A stretch of 64,000 nt of DNA from Leptodactylus fallax. Its lineage: Eukaryota > Chordata > Amphibia > Anura > Leptodactylidae. The notes below the pieces were generated by a model, which made no database searches, had not been told where the DNA came from, and worked only from the letters and a program-made list of their open reading frames with translations. The position numbers and the translations under genes are program-made. Each line of letters starts with the position of its first letter. Position 1 is the first letter of the stretch. Below, one piece after another: positions 12,241 through 22,832 of this stretch. The stretch spans positions 9,420,001-9,484,000 of the forward strand of contig CAMRHE010000012.1 in the NCBI GenBank assembly GCA_947044405.1, in the 5' to 3' direction.

Positions 12241-13075
12241 AGAACTGAAGTGGTCCCTAAAAAATTAGTTTGGGAAATTTTCTTGTAAATCTGCAAAATC
12301 GCTGTTACACTTGTAAGCTTTATAACATCCAAAATAAATAACAGGACGATTAAAAGATGATGCCGATATATAGCAGAGATATGGTAGATAATATGTATTA
12401 ATGTATTTGGGTGGTATGACTATCTGTCTGAAAAGCAGAGCATTTCACATTTTGAAAATTGCGATTTTTTTTTCCAAATTTCCATCAAATTTCCTATTTT
12501 TTTTATAAATAAATACAAAAATATTCATTAGTGTTTACCACTAACATGAAGTACAATGTGTCACGAAAAAACATTCTCAAAATCACTTGTGTAAGTTAAG
12601 TCGTCTCAACGTTATTGCCATATAAAGTGACACATGTCAGTTTTGAAAAAAAAGGCCTAATCCTTAACGCACTTTTGGGCTCGGTCTTGAAGGGGTTAAA
12701 GGGGCCACAGCATGAGTGTAAAATGTCCATGAAAATAAATATTGCAATACCACACTGCACCTCAGTATCACAAATCGCATAGATAGTCAATATCAGTTAG
12801 TCAAATACTAATATTGGGACTGAGTTATCAAATATATTAATACATTAAAGTGGAAAAAATAATTTTTCATACCCATCTACGTGTATCAGGATCTGATCTG
12901 CAATACAAAATATATATAGCATTGGTCATTATATAATAATAGAAAGTTCATAACAACCCCATGAAGAACAACTATTTAAAATATGAATAAATCACATTCA
13001 CGGTTAAGTCCATGTGGCGCCAGAGTTCGCAGAGTGTGGATCCAATAGGATTCACGCTGTTTCAATCAAAAATTT

Positions 13076-15514
13076 ATGAGAGATGCAGAGGATTTTCAAC
13101 TGAAAAGAGTATATAAATGGCAAGATATTAATAATCGTAATCAATTTAATAGATCTCGCAATTCATCCTTTGATAGGGGCACTTCTAGTTCTGGTAGTGA
13201 ATCATCATATACTCCAAGACATCGTTTTTTAGGTCGAACCAAAAAAGGAACCTACAGAAAAGACCTACCAGATGAGGGGGCTATAGGAGGACAAGAAGGA
13301 CACAGAGTGGTAACCTGTTCACAGGTAATCAAGATAACTTAGTAATTAACAATTTGTCTATTAATTTGTCTCCGGCAGAACTATTGGTTTTACAGAAAGG
13401 GTTATCCTTCTGTCCCTCCTCCCCTCTTGACACCTATAAGTTGGAGCAAGAGTTAGAAAGATTCGTTAGGTCAATTCTTCTCAAGGTACATTTTCAATCT
13501 GGTAAAGCAGAGCCTATACTTTCTAATAATTTGGGATCTAGCCTGGAGACATTTGACCCATTAAGTATTAACACCCTGGGATTACGCATGTGTAGTTCAT
13601 TCATGCCTCATAAAAAATATCATCCTGTTGAGACCTATATCGATTTGGTCTAGAAAGAGATAGATCTAGATACAACTCTTGGACTATATAGGAGAGGTCT
13701 ATTACCATCTAAGGATAATTTAACCACTGAGGAAAGAATGGTATTACATGCTTTACGATCTAAGCAGACGATCATAATCAAGCCAGCAGATAAAGGAGGT
13801 TCAATTGTGGTTATGGACAAATCAACTTATTTAGATGAAGTCAATAGACAACTGGCCGATTCCACTACTTATATTAAGACCACTAGGAATCCTGTTTTTT
13901 CAATTGCAAGGAGAATTGCTGATACTTTGAAACACTATCTAACCATGGGCACAATTAACAACAAAACGGCTCTTTATCTTACCAAAGAAGATCCAATGAC
14001 CCCGGTGTTTTATATCTTACCTAAGGTGCACAAGAACCTCCAGACACCTCCGGGTAGACCTATTGTGGCTTCCACTGAATCTATCCTTTCTCCCTTGGCG
14101 ATTTATTTAGACAAAATGTTAACACCATTGGTTCGGCTAACTCGCTCTTTTCTGCTGGACACTTCTGATTTTTTGTTGAAATTGAGAGATCTTGGGACAT
14201 TGTCTGGTAATTATATTCTTGTGACCATGGATGTTAATAGTTTATATACATGCATTAGTCCTGAGTTGGGCATTGAAGCCACTAACCAACTATTGAATTC
14301 TTATTCTCAGTTGACTGGACCTCAGATCTCATTTTGTCTCTATATTTTACGGATTATTTTGGAGGAAAATTATTTTCTCTTTGGGGATCAATTTTATGTT
14401 CAATGCAAGGGCACTGCTATGGGGTTGAATGTGCCCCCCCACCCCCCATATGCAAATGCGTACATGGCTAAATTTGAAGATGACTTTGTATATTCTTGTG
14501 AGTTATTTCAACACCACATGAAATTCTGGTATCGATATATTGATGATTTATTTTGCATATGGGGGGGCCCATCGACCCTTTTAGACAAATTTTTTCAGTA
14601 TCTAAATACCAGATGTCCAGATTTAACTTTTACGATGCATAGCAGTTCCTCTGAGATATGCTTTTTGGACACCATGGTGAGATTGGACACTAATGGTGTT
14701 CATCCTAGGACTGTGAAAAATGCTCTTCCTAGGTCTCAATTACATCGGGTACAAAGAATTGTATCGGATCCAGTTAGACAAAGATGCTAGGGAAATTTTC
14801 CTCAAGGGGTTACCCTACTTCCCTTTTACAAAAGGAATTCAATAGATTGGACTCTGATGTCCGGGATAATGAATTAACGCCAAAACCGCATAGACTTGCT
14901 TGTGTTAACACCTATCACCCCTGTATCCCTAAAATACATCAAATTTTACGGAGACACTGGTCACTTTTGCATAGAGCATACCCTGACATTCCAGAATTCA
15001 CCAATCCTCCACTTTCTTGTTATAAGCGAAGACAAAATATTAGAGACCGGTTGGTTCGGGCAGATTTTGACCCGATTCATAGACCACTACGACAACAAGT
15101 CTTACATTCACCCAAGAGAGGCACTTTTCCATGTCTACATTGTGGACAGTGCAACAGCATTACTAAGGGCAGTCATGTACAGCATCCACATTCTGGCCGC
15201 CTGATACCAGTTCATGACTTTTTTACATGTTCCACCACACATGTTGTGTATCTTTTGAAATGTCCTTGTGGTCTCGCATATGTTGGGGAGACTACCCAGC
15301 ATGTGCGAGACCGCACTTCAAAACATAAGTAGGATATTCGGTGTGGTAAGATCATGCTTCCTGTTCCAGATCACTCTATTAAACAGAAACATACTGCATA
15401 ACAGTTACGTTTCCAAGTTTTGGAGCATGTCCCTATATTGCGGAGAAGATCCACACTCTGCGAACTCTGGCGCCACATGGACTTAACCGTGAGTGTGATT
15501 TATTCATATTTTAA
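13076..15514 (+). pseudogene. Penelope-type reverse transcriptase with GIY-YIG endonuclease (inactivated)
   Basis: Blocks in order: a basic N-terminal part (13076-13342); INLSPAELLVLQKGLSF after a frame change near 13310-13350; KPADKGGSIVVMD; FYILPKVHKN; the motif A block VTMDVNSLYT; CKGTAMGLNVPP (motif B, expanded by prolines); and the catalytic RYIDDLFCIW. Then come FPCLHCGQC and a GIY-YIG-type LLKCPCGLAYVGET with the cysteine arrangement typical of Penelope endonucleases, ending in IHTLRTLAPHGLN near 15440-15514. Lesions: an in-frame TAG at 13651-13653, a deletion of roughly 25 residues after motif C near 14700, a frameshift around 14780 and another after 15332. The stop lies inside the right pseudo-LTR. 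Confidence 0.92.
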
Positions 15515-16637
15515 ATAGTTGTTCTTCATGGGGTTGTTATGAACTTTCTATTATTATATAATGACCAATGCTATATATTTTCTATTGCACATCAGATCCT
15601 GATACACATAGATGGATATGAAATTTTTTTTTTTCCACTTTAATGTATTAATTTATTTGATAACTCAGTCCCAATATTAGTATTTGACTAATTGATATTG
15701 ACACTCTATCTATGCGATTTGTGATACTGAGGTGCAGTGTGGTATTGCAATATTAATTTTCATGGACCTTTTATACTCATGCTGTGTCCCCTTTAAATGA
15801 ATAGAAGTTGTGTGGTCATGTGACCGCCTCATTGCTATACATTACGTGACGATGCTTTGTCTTATTTTATATGTTTAATCTTGGATTTTAGATGTCAACA
15901 CCGGGGCATGGTCTAAGATTATCACGTGATCGCTAGTTTATACATACGACGACACCCTCCTTGATTGCTATTGCACATGTTCGATCTGTTTTCATGCTTA
16001 AGAATTGAATGGGGGCGTATCTTTACTTAATCATGTGACCGTGAGTCGCTGCTGTTGTCGTGATCACATGTTCCGCTATCGGCTGTACCAATGATGTCAT
16101 CATTAAGTGTCAGTGATGCTATTTAAGGGACATCATTGTATCATGCTTTTGAACACAGAGTTCTTTTGCTTACCACACTGCACAAGGTATGTGATTAATA
16201 TTGTAGCTGATGTTATATGTATTGGGGAGATGTAATTAACTTTTCCCTTGGAGTCTATGACATACTGATCTTGATGGATTATGTCATAAGCAACCTTTAC
16301 ATTTTTGTATAATATGACTTGAGAACGTTACAATACTGGGTTTTCACTGGTATATTATAGTTTCTGTTGATACTGTGATAATTGAGATGGATATTAACTT
16401 GTACCTAGAAGTTTTCTTGGAATATATTTTTATTTGTTTTTATTTATTATATTATATTTTGAATTCCTCAGATGTCATGCAGATGAAGGTCTTAGGAAAC
16501 CGAAACGTTCGAATACTGACATCATGCATCGTGTGAAATTTGAACCTTTTTCTCTGTGTGTTCATAAAAAAATTTTTTTGCATAATGGAATAAAATTTAT
16601 TGTTGTTTAACACTTGGAGTGCCGAAGTATTACATTA
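15435..16637 (+). repeat. right pseudo-LTR of the Penelope-like element
   Basis: This is the inverted, uninterrupted counterpart of the left copy. It preserves the single TTAA where the left copy received the 5.5-kb insert. It contains the end of the reverse-transcriptase gene at its 5' side and a hammerhead-like motif near its 3' side. Confidence 0.88.
16471..16523 (+). ncRNA. hammerhead-ribozyme-like motif, right pseudo-LTR
   Basis: Same 53-nt layout as the left copy: GATGTCA (16471-16477), CAGATGA (16480-16486), a hairpin based on GGT/ACC, GAAAC (16502-16506) and TGACATC (16517-16523). Stem I is perfect in both copies, while stem II carries a difference that weakens it here. The core deviates from the consensus at one position. 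Confidence 0.5.
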
Positions 16638-16640
16638 CTA

Positions 16641-18060
16641 TACAGTATCAAATGCTGCTGAGGGTTCCATAAAAATAAGTAATGAATAGTTCCCTTTAGA
16701 CTTAGACATCAGGAGATCTTTGGAGACTTTTGTAAGGGCCGTTTCTGTAAAGTATAGTGAACGAAAACTTGATTGTAAAAGAGAGTTAGCAGGATGGGTC
16801 GAGGGAGAGTTTTTTCAATAGTGGGTCATGACAGCATGTTTGAAGGAGGAGGGAAAGATTCCAGAAAAGAGAGTGAGGTTAAATATTTTAGTAAGGTGAG
16901 TTGTAACAGTAGGAGACAGAGACCAGAAGAGGTGTGACGGAATAGGATTACTTGTGCAAGTAGTAGGGCGAGAAGAAGCAAGGAGCTGGGAGACTTCTTC
17001 TTCTGTTACTGGGTCAAATATTAAGAATTCGCAATGAAGAGCAAGGGAAGGGACGGACGGGACGGATACTACTTGGAAAATGAGTTATCTCCTGACGGAG
17101 GTTGTCGATTTTGTCTTTGAAGTACACGACTATGTCTTAAGTACTGAGGTCTGTGACAGGTATTACTATTTATTTAGCTTACTTGTATAGCGCCATCATA
17201 TTCCGCAGCGCTTTACAGATATAGGGCTCACAATCTACATTCCTTATCAGTATGTCTTTGGAGTGTGGGAGGAAACCGGAGTACCTGGAGGAAACCCACG
17301 CAAACACGGGGAGAACATACAAACTCTTTGCAGATGTTGTCCTTGGCAGTATTTGAACCCAGGACAGGAACTGAACCTTTGGCGTAAGGAGGGAGTGAAA
17401 GGTGTCAAAGAGTCTTTTAGGGTTACTGGAGAGAAAAGAAATAAGATCGGTGAAGTAGGCTTGTTTGGCGAGGTGAAGGGCGGAGTTGTAGGCTTTGACC
17501 ATAAACTTGAAGTGAAGAAAATCTGCATATGTGTGAGATTTTCGCCAAAGACGTTCAGCACATCTTGAGCATCGCTGAAGAAAACGTGTTTGAGGAGTGT
17601 GCCAAGGTTGTCGGTGTCTGTGTCAGTAGTTTCAGATGGTCAAGGGTGCTACTTTATCCAATGTGGTTTTGAGAGTCTCATTGTAGTGTTTGGTGGCCAG
17701 ATCAGGGCAGGAGAGAGAAGAGATGGGAGACAATGATGACAGTAGGGTGTTTGAGAATTGCTGCGTATTTATAGTGCATAGATTCCTGTATGTGCAGTAA
17801 GTTGGTGTGTTTTGTGAAGGACAAGAGACTTTTATAGTAAAGGAAAGTAGATTGTGGTAGGAAATTGGTAGGTGAGCATTAGTAAAGTCAAAGAAAGAAT
17901 AGAGCTGTAAGAAGACCAGATCAAGAATATTACCATCTTTGTGTATGGGAGACATAGTAAACTGTGAGAGACCAAGAAAGATGGTTAGTGATAGAAGACA
18001 AGAGGCTGATGGGGAGACAGGGGTGTTAATGGGGGTGTTGAAATCACCCATAATGAGGGT
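16641..18060 (-). pseudogene. LINE endonuclease and N-terminal reverse transcriptase (broken)
   Basis: The minus strand gives MGDFNTPINTP followed by LGLSQFTMSPIHKDGNILDLVF (18051-17900), the C-terminal half of the AP-type endonuclease of L2/CR1 elements. Then comes a linker with AYNSALHLAKQAYFTDLI (17500-17450), and at 16670-16641 the start of reverse-transcriptase motif A (PSAAFDTV). Frames change several times. The 5' part of the endonuclease is absent. A foreign repeat sits at 17161-17367. Confidence 0.85.
17161..17367. repeat. dispersed vertebrate repeat inserted in the LINE
   Basis: A block reading 'tatagcgccatcatattcc' and another reading 'ggaggaaaccggagtacc' with 'ggaggaaacccacgcaa' are typical of a widely scattered vertebrate repeat whose family I cannot name with certainty. 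It interrupts LINE coding sequence, and GACAGG occurs on both sides (17155-17160 and 17363-17368), a possible short target duplication. Confidence 0.5.
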
Positions 18061-18162
18061 AGGAATTTCACAGTTTCAGAAATTGGGGAGCCAGGAAGCA
18101 AAGTGGTCTAACAACTTGAAGGGTGAGCCAAGGGAGCAGTAGATGATAGCTAGCATCAGAGG

Positions 18163-19431
18163 AGGCTAAACATAAAGTATGTTTTCAGACTTTCATTTGA
18201 GTAATGCTTTTTGTTACTTGTTACTTTTACTAATGATAAATGGATGAGAATACTGAGTTAGTTATTTTTTAGAGTTTTAGAGATTGTGCATCTTTTGGCA
18301 AATATAACTCTTTTGCTGTATATGAGATTAAACCACCTCAACTTCTTATACCCATTATACAAAATGGCTGATACAACCTACTGTTGCATAAGCTTGAATT
18401 GTGCGGGTGCTGTTTGTCTACCTCATCCTGTACAATGGAGTGGCCAGTTCCAAAGTCTCAGATAAGGTAGTCAAAACAAGTTCCAGAAAATAATAATAGG
18501 CTCCTGGTTGAGAAAGATCTCATACATTTGTTCACATAGATCTGTGAAATAAACAAAAAAACTAAGATATCAAAGGTATGCAAGCCTGTGAAATTTTGTT
18601 GAATAACAGAGGTCATACAGAAATGAGAAATTCTGCATAATACACAAAATGAAGTCTATAATACAAAATGGAGACTAGAATATTCAAAATTTAGACTAGA
18701 ATGTACAAAATGGAGACCAGAATATACTTCAAATAGCCATCTAATTTTACTAGCACTGCACAGCCTTCTTCCTTATACAGGAAAACTCTGAGACTACATA
18801 AAATTTCATCTTCATGGAGTTGAGGAGGCCTCATATTGGACGTATGAACCACAACACTGGAATTGGGAGAAACTGTTCTGTGACAACTGTGAAAGTGGTG
18901 TGGCTTAGCAGAAAAAAGGCTTGATGTTAGGGAATAGCCACTGGTGCAATTACCAAAAACTACTGTACAGTAACTGGCAGATACCAAAGAGCAATAGAAC
19001 AAGCTACCTTGATCTCACACAGCACTGGGAGATAGGACTAAGGCTACCCAAACATCTTCACCAAAGCCCACCATGAAGTCGATTTGGAACCAGGTTATCG
19101 TTCCAGAAACTTAGTGCAAGAAATAGATGCTCTGCAATCTGCAATCAAACCTTAACCACAGCAATACTCACTAGGCAGATCAAAACAGGAGAGCAGAACC
19201 AAAAGAGTAAACTTATCCAGGCCAAGGTCAATGCAAGAGTTCAGTCAATGCCAAAATCAGAAGACAAGGGGATATCTGGAAACAAGCCAAGGTCAGTATA
19301 ACAGCAAAACAAACAAGTATGCATAGAACTCAGGAGCCTAACTAGTATGAATTAATGAACAGCAGTCAAATGGGGCATTGAAAACAGGTCTTAAAATATA
19401 CAATATTACAACAATACATAGTTCTGGTATA
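18163..19431. other. unique DNA, no gene seen
   Basis: No supported gene. Around 18640-18730 a short motif of the form 'acaaaatggagactagaat' is repeated a few times. Around 19080-19330 the composition is A-rich with repeated 'caaggtca' words, but no element ends were found. Confidence 0.45.
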
Positions 19432-19433
19432 TA

Positions 19434-19472
19434 CAGTCATGGCCAAAAGTTTTGAGAATGATACAAATATTA
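19434..19472 (+). repeat. left terminal inverted repeat, Tc1 copy A
   Basis: 39 bp, differing at one base from the complement of 20962-21000. Confidence 0.9.
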
Positions 19473-19806
19473 ATTTTTACAAAGTCTACTGCTTCAGTTT
19501 TTCTAATGGCAATTTGCATATACTCCAGAATGTTATAAAGAGTGATCAGCTTAACAGCAATTACTTGCAAAGTCAATATTTGCCTAGAAAATGAACTTTA
19601 TCCCCCAAAACACATTTCAACATCATTGCAGCCCTGCCTTAAAAGGACCACCTAACATCGTTTCAGTGATTGCTTCATTAACACAGGTGTGGGTGTTGAT
19701 GAGGACAGGGCTGGAGATCAATCTGTCATGATTAAGTAAGAATGACACCACTGGACACTTTAAAAGTAGGCTGGTGCTTGCCATCATTGTTTCTCTTCTG
19801 TTAACC

Positions 19807-20823
19807 ATGGTTATCTCTAAAGAAACACGTGCAGTCATCATTGCACTGCACAAAAATGGCCTAACTGGGAAGAGTATTGCAGCTAGAAAGATTGCACCTC
19901 AGTCAACAATCTATCGCATCATCAAGAACTTCAAGGAGAGAGGTTCCATTGGTGCCAAAAAGGCTCCAGGGCGCCCAAGAAAGACCAGCAAGCGGCAGGA
20001 CCGTCTCTTAAAAGTGTTTCAGCTGCGGGATCGGGCTACCAGCAGTGCAGAGCTTGCTGAGGAATGGCAGCAGGCAGGTGTGAGTGCATCTGCACGCACT
20101 GTGAGGCGGAGACTCTTGGAGCAAGGCCTGGTCTCAAGGAGGGCAGCAAAGAAGCCACTTCTCTCCAGAAAAAACATCAGGGACAGACTGATATTCTGCA
20201 AAAGGTACAGGGAGTGGACTGCTGAGGACTGGGGTAAAGTCATTTTCTCTGATGAATCCCCTTTTCGATTGTTTGGAACATCTGGAAAACAGCTTATTTG
20301 GAGAAGAAGAGGTGAGCGCTACCACCAGTCTTGTCTCATGCCAACTGTAAAGCATCCTGAAACCATTCATGTGTGGGGTTGCTTCTCAGCCAAGGGAATC
20401 GGCTCTCTCACAGTCTTGCCTAAAAACACAGCCATGAATAAAGAACGGTACCAGAATGTCCTCCAAGAGCAACTTCTCCCAACCGTCCAAGAGCAGTTTG
20501 GCGCTCAACAATGCCTTTTCCAGCATGATGGAGCACCTTGCCATAAAGCAAAGGTGATAACTAAATGGCTCAGGGAACAAAACATAGAGATTTTGGGTCC
20601 ATGGCCTGGAAACTCCCCAGATCTTAATCCCATTGAGAACTTGTGGTCAATCATCAAGAGACGGGTGGACAAACAAAAACCAACAAATTCAGACAAAATT
20701 AAAGCATGGATTCTGCAAGAATGGACTGCTATCAGTCAGGATTTGGTCCAGAAGTTGATTGAGAGCATGCCAGGGAGAATTGCAGAGGTCCTGAAGAAGA
20801 AGGGTCAACACTGCAAATATTGA
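19807..20823 (+). CDS. Tc1/mariner-family transposase, DD35E spacing, intact
   Basis: The start at 19807 is chosen because it has a good context (ACCATGG) and gives 338 residues, the usual size. An in-frame ATG 33 bases upstream would add 11 residues of no known domain. An N-terminal helix-turn-helix (SKETRAVIIALHKNGLTGKS) is followed by an AT-hook-like PGRPRK linker (about residue 54) and a second DNA-binding domain. The catalytic residues are D149 in IFSDESPF, D241 in FQHDGAPCHKA and E277 in [11 protein letters not shown]. There are 35 residues between the second aspartate and the glutamate, one more than the usual 34 of Tc1, caused by an extra residue in LGPWPGNS. This spacing fits the DD35E ('Traveler') group by established classification. 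The protein excises and inserts the element at TA sites in the nucleus. Confidence 0.95.
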   Translation: MVISKETRAVIIALHKNGLTGKSIAARKIAPQSTIYRIIKNFKERGSIGAKKAPGRPRKTSKRQDRLLKVFQLRDRATSSAELAEEWQQAGVSASARTVRRRLLEQGLVSRRAAKKPLLSRKNIRDRLIFCKRYREWTAEDWGKVIFSDESPFRLFGTSGKQLIWRRRGERYHQSCLMPTVKHPETIHVWGCFSAKGIGSLTVLPKNTAMNKERYQNVLQEQLLPTVQEQFGAQQCLFQHDGAPCHKAKVITKWLREQNIEILGPWPGNSPDLNPIENLWSIIKRRVDKQKPTNSDKIKAWILQEWTAISQDLVQKLIESMPGRIAEVLKKKGQHCKY

Positions 20824-20961
20824 CTTGCTGCATTAACTCATTCTAACTGTCAATATAAGCTTCTGTTACTCATAATATGAATGCAATTATATTTCTGTAT
20901 GTGATAAAAACATCTGACAAACACACATAAAAACCAGAGGGCAGCAGATCATGTGAAAATA

Positions 20962-21000
20962 TAATATTTGTGTCATTCTCAAAACTTTTGGCCATGACTG
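20962..21000 (-). repeat. right terminal inverted repeat, Tc1 copy A
   Basis: Inverted counterpart of 19434-19472. Confidence 0.9.
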
Positions 21001-21918
21001 TACACTGTATTAATAGAAGATTTTTTATATCTATGAGTAATTAAATTTTCTCCTACTTTGCAAAAACATACCAGGGTATACATAGGTATAGTGGGGAGTA
21101 TCAGTGGTGAACCTAGCCTCTTTGGTGCCTGAGGCGGACTATCGAAAGACGCCCCCCCCCCCAAAAAAAAAAAAAAATATGAAATTGAGTTTCCACGCTG
21201 TTAGCGTCACACACTGTTATTGTCGTACAATAAACATACACAAACTTATGAAACAGTTTTTAAGAACTCTTCTTACTACATTACTTCAGTATCAGATCAA
21301 CAACACGGCATTAACAATCTTCTGCTTGGTGGATGGACGAGCCCACGTGGCCCCCATTCTCTATAATAGGAGCGCCGCAGATAGCTGAGTACTGGACTTC
21401 GGCTATCTTTGGCACTCCCATTGAAGTGAATGAGAGCCCCATGGGTTCGTCCATCCACCAAGTGACATATCTATATTCAGCCTGGCTGTGGTCAGGCTGT
21501 ATTCCCACCCAGTGGGGGGAAAAAAACCAATTCTCAGGCTCAGTGGAGGTGTCAGCAGACAGACCCCCATCAATACAGTGCAATAACATTTTGTGACTTA
21601 CAGGTGACGTCTCTGACTAATCCTTCACATTTCCCTTCTCTTCCCTTTGGACCGCCATGACCATTTCTTCCAGCTGTGACTTGTCTCTGTAAAGTTTGCA
21701 ACACAGACATCTTTGGCTCCTCACTTTTCCAGGCATCCGACCCACATTGTCCTCACCTACACAAAGCCCCCATCCTGCTGCTACCCCAATTATAAAATAT
21801 ATGATGTAACCCCCCATAATGAATAACTCCCAAGTGCATCTTTATATTAATAATGTCCGTGTGTACCCTGTATAAATAGTGCCCCTTATTAATAATGCCC
21901 CAGGTGTTAACTAATTAA

Positions 21919-22231
21919 AAGGTTTTCCAGGTCATTAATAAACTAATCAGTGGGGCTCAAAAACCCAGGCCGTGGTACCTGTGTAAGCGCCGTGACCACA
22001 TAGTGTCATTCATCTCTTAGCGGCCATGTAATGTAACTACAGCCTCGTCCTATACATGTCTATGTGACAAGGCTGGAATTACATCACACGGTCACTGTAA
22101 ACAGACAGCGTATGATATAAACAGATGCCATAGCCCCTTCATACAGCTGATCAGAGGAGGGGTCCACTGATCTCTTATTGATAATCTGTCCTAAGGATAG
22201 AACATCAATAAAAATGAGCTGGAAAGACCCT
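21919..22231. repeat. TTAA-flanked palindromic MITE
   Basis: Flanked by TTAA at 21915-21918 and 22232-22235, with inverted ends AAGGTTTTCCAGG and CTGGAAAGACCC. The arms fold back over most of their length. The same family is at 29142-29470, 32039-32408 and more distantly at 49419-49821. Confidence 0.75.
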
Positions 22232-22669
22232 TTAATAAAGCCCAAGTGCCACCTTAAAAGGGTTGTCCAGGATAACCACTTTTTTAATATGAGGCTGGGG
22301 AAGGTGCTCCGGTGTGTCCGCAGCGCATTTCAGTCCTGCTGCTCCAGTGTTTTCTTCCCCACAGCACTGTGAAGTCCCGTGTCAGCAACCTCAGTGGTCA
22401 TGTGCGGTGGGGACTTCCGCCAGAAGAAAACACCAGAGCAGCCGAACCAGACCGCGGTGGGAGACATCGGAGCACAATGGACAGGTGAGTAGGTGTTTTT
22501 TTTTTTTTAATACAGTATTACACGGTATTATGCCCCATAGTGGCCCCTGCACACAGTATTCTGCTCCATAGTAACCCATCCAAGAACTATTATTATACTC
22601 TGGGGTCTAAAAAACCCCAGAGTATAATGATCGGAGACCCAGGTGGTGACAAACATAAAACTAGTGTTA

Positions 22670-22832
22670 CTTACCTGGGCTCCGGTGCACTCCCTGCTTT
22701 CAGTCCTCTTCAATGTCGCACAGACCGGCGTCGCAACATAATAACGTCGGCCTGGCTCACGTGACGCCTGAGACGTCACCAAAGAAGGCTGAAGCCTGCT
22801 GGTAGTAACATCGGATCGCTGGAGAGGTGAGT
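22670..22832. repeat. GC-rich module with outward splice-donor-like borders
   Basis: The left border reads CTTACCTG (minus-strand CAGGTAAG) and the right border AGGTGAGT. Between them lie about 155 bp rich in CpG with a partial palindrome centred on GACGTCGGCC and CACGTGACGCC. A close copy is at 52591-52754. Confidence 0.65.

Larger units (their letters stand above)
7218..12695. mobile_element. 5.5-kb non-autonomous element flanked by TTAA
   Basis: The ends are CCCCTTCACG and, at the other side, the complement CCCCTTCAAG, flanked by TTAA at 7214-7217 and 12696-12699. The uninterrupted right pseudo-LTR of the surrounding Penelope element shows a single TTAA at the equivalent place (near 15794), so the TTAA was duplicated by the insertion. 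TTAA duplication with short C-rich ends suggests a piggyBac- or Kolobok-type element. No transposase was found. The interior is built of GC-rich hairpin cassettes (7400-7795), an AT-rich dispersed module (8030-8640) and arrays of a 390-bp unit (9090-12240). Confidence 0.85.
6380..13060 (-). repeat. left pseudo-LTR of the Penelope-like element (inverted, interrupted)
   Basis: Positions 6380-7217 plus 12700-13060 together are the reverse complement of 15435-16637. The inner edge includes the last codons of the element's own protein in antisense, seen on the minus strand as IHTLRTLAPHGLNREC near 13005-13050. That fits an inverted copy of the 3' end placed at the 5' end. Everything between 7218 and 12695 is a later insert. 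Confidence 0.88.
6281..16640 (+). mobile_element. Penelope-like element with inverted pseudo-LTRs
   Basis: The 15-bp sequence TACAGTATCAAATGC occurs at 6266-6280 and 16641-16655 and is a perfect target duplication within the host LINE. Inside are two inverted terminal copies of about 1.2 kb (pseudo-LTRs) and a plus-strand gene for a Penelope-type reverse transcriptase with a GIY-YIG endonuclease. Penelope-like elements are known to carry pseudo-LTRs in direct or inverted orientation and variable target duplications. The left pseudo-LTR is interrupted by a TTAA-flanked element (7218-12695). Without that insert the element is about 4.9 kb. A stretch of 99 bp (6281-6379) lies outside the left inverted repeat and is unassigned. 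Confidence 0.9.
4920..18162 (-). mobile_element. L2/CR1-type LINE split by a nested insertion
   Basis: A minus-strand non-LTR retrotransposon runs from a 5'-truncated endonuclease region near 18162 to its 3' end near 4920. That end has the tail motif also seen at 740-962 and 45098-45676. The element is interrupted between 6280 and 16641 by the Penelope-like element. Joining the flanks across the single copy of the 15-bp target duplication gives an uninterrupted AFDTVDHQ reverse-transcriptase block, so the insertion is later than the LINE. Its own sequence totals about 2.9 kb, including a roughly 205-bp foreign repeat at 17161-17367. Confidence 0.88.
19434..21000 (+). mobile_element. Tc1/mariner-family transposon with intact transposase (copy A)
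   Basis: The ends are CAGTCATGGCCAAAAGTTTT and its complement, flanked by TA at 19432-19433 and 21001-21002. The 39-bp terminal repeats differ at one position. The single gene between them is uninterrupted. Near-identical ends plus an open gene suggest a young insertion that could be autonomous. Confidence 0.95.

Noticed and set aside
13738..14790. Reverse transcriptase as a telomerase or host gene
   Set aside because: Penelope-type motifs, the GIY-YIG region downstream and the pseudo-LTRs identify a mobile element.
22670..22690. Resemblance of TTACTTACCTGG to the 5' end of U1 snRNA
   Set aside because: Any splice-donor complement resembles U1. The following bases do not continue the U1 sequence, so no snRNA copy is claimed.
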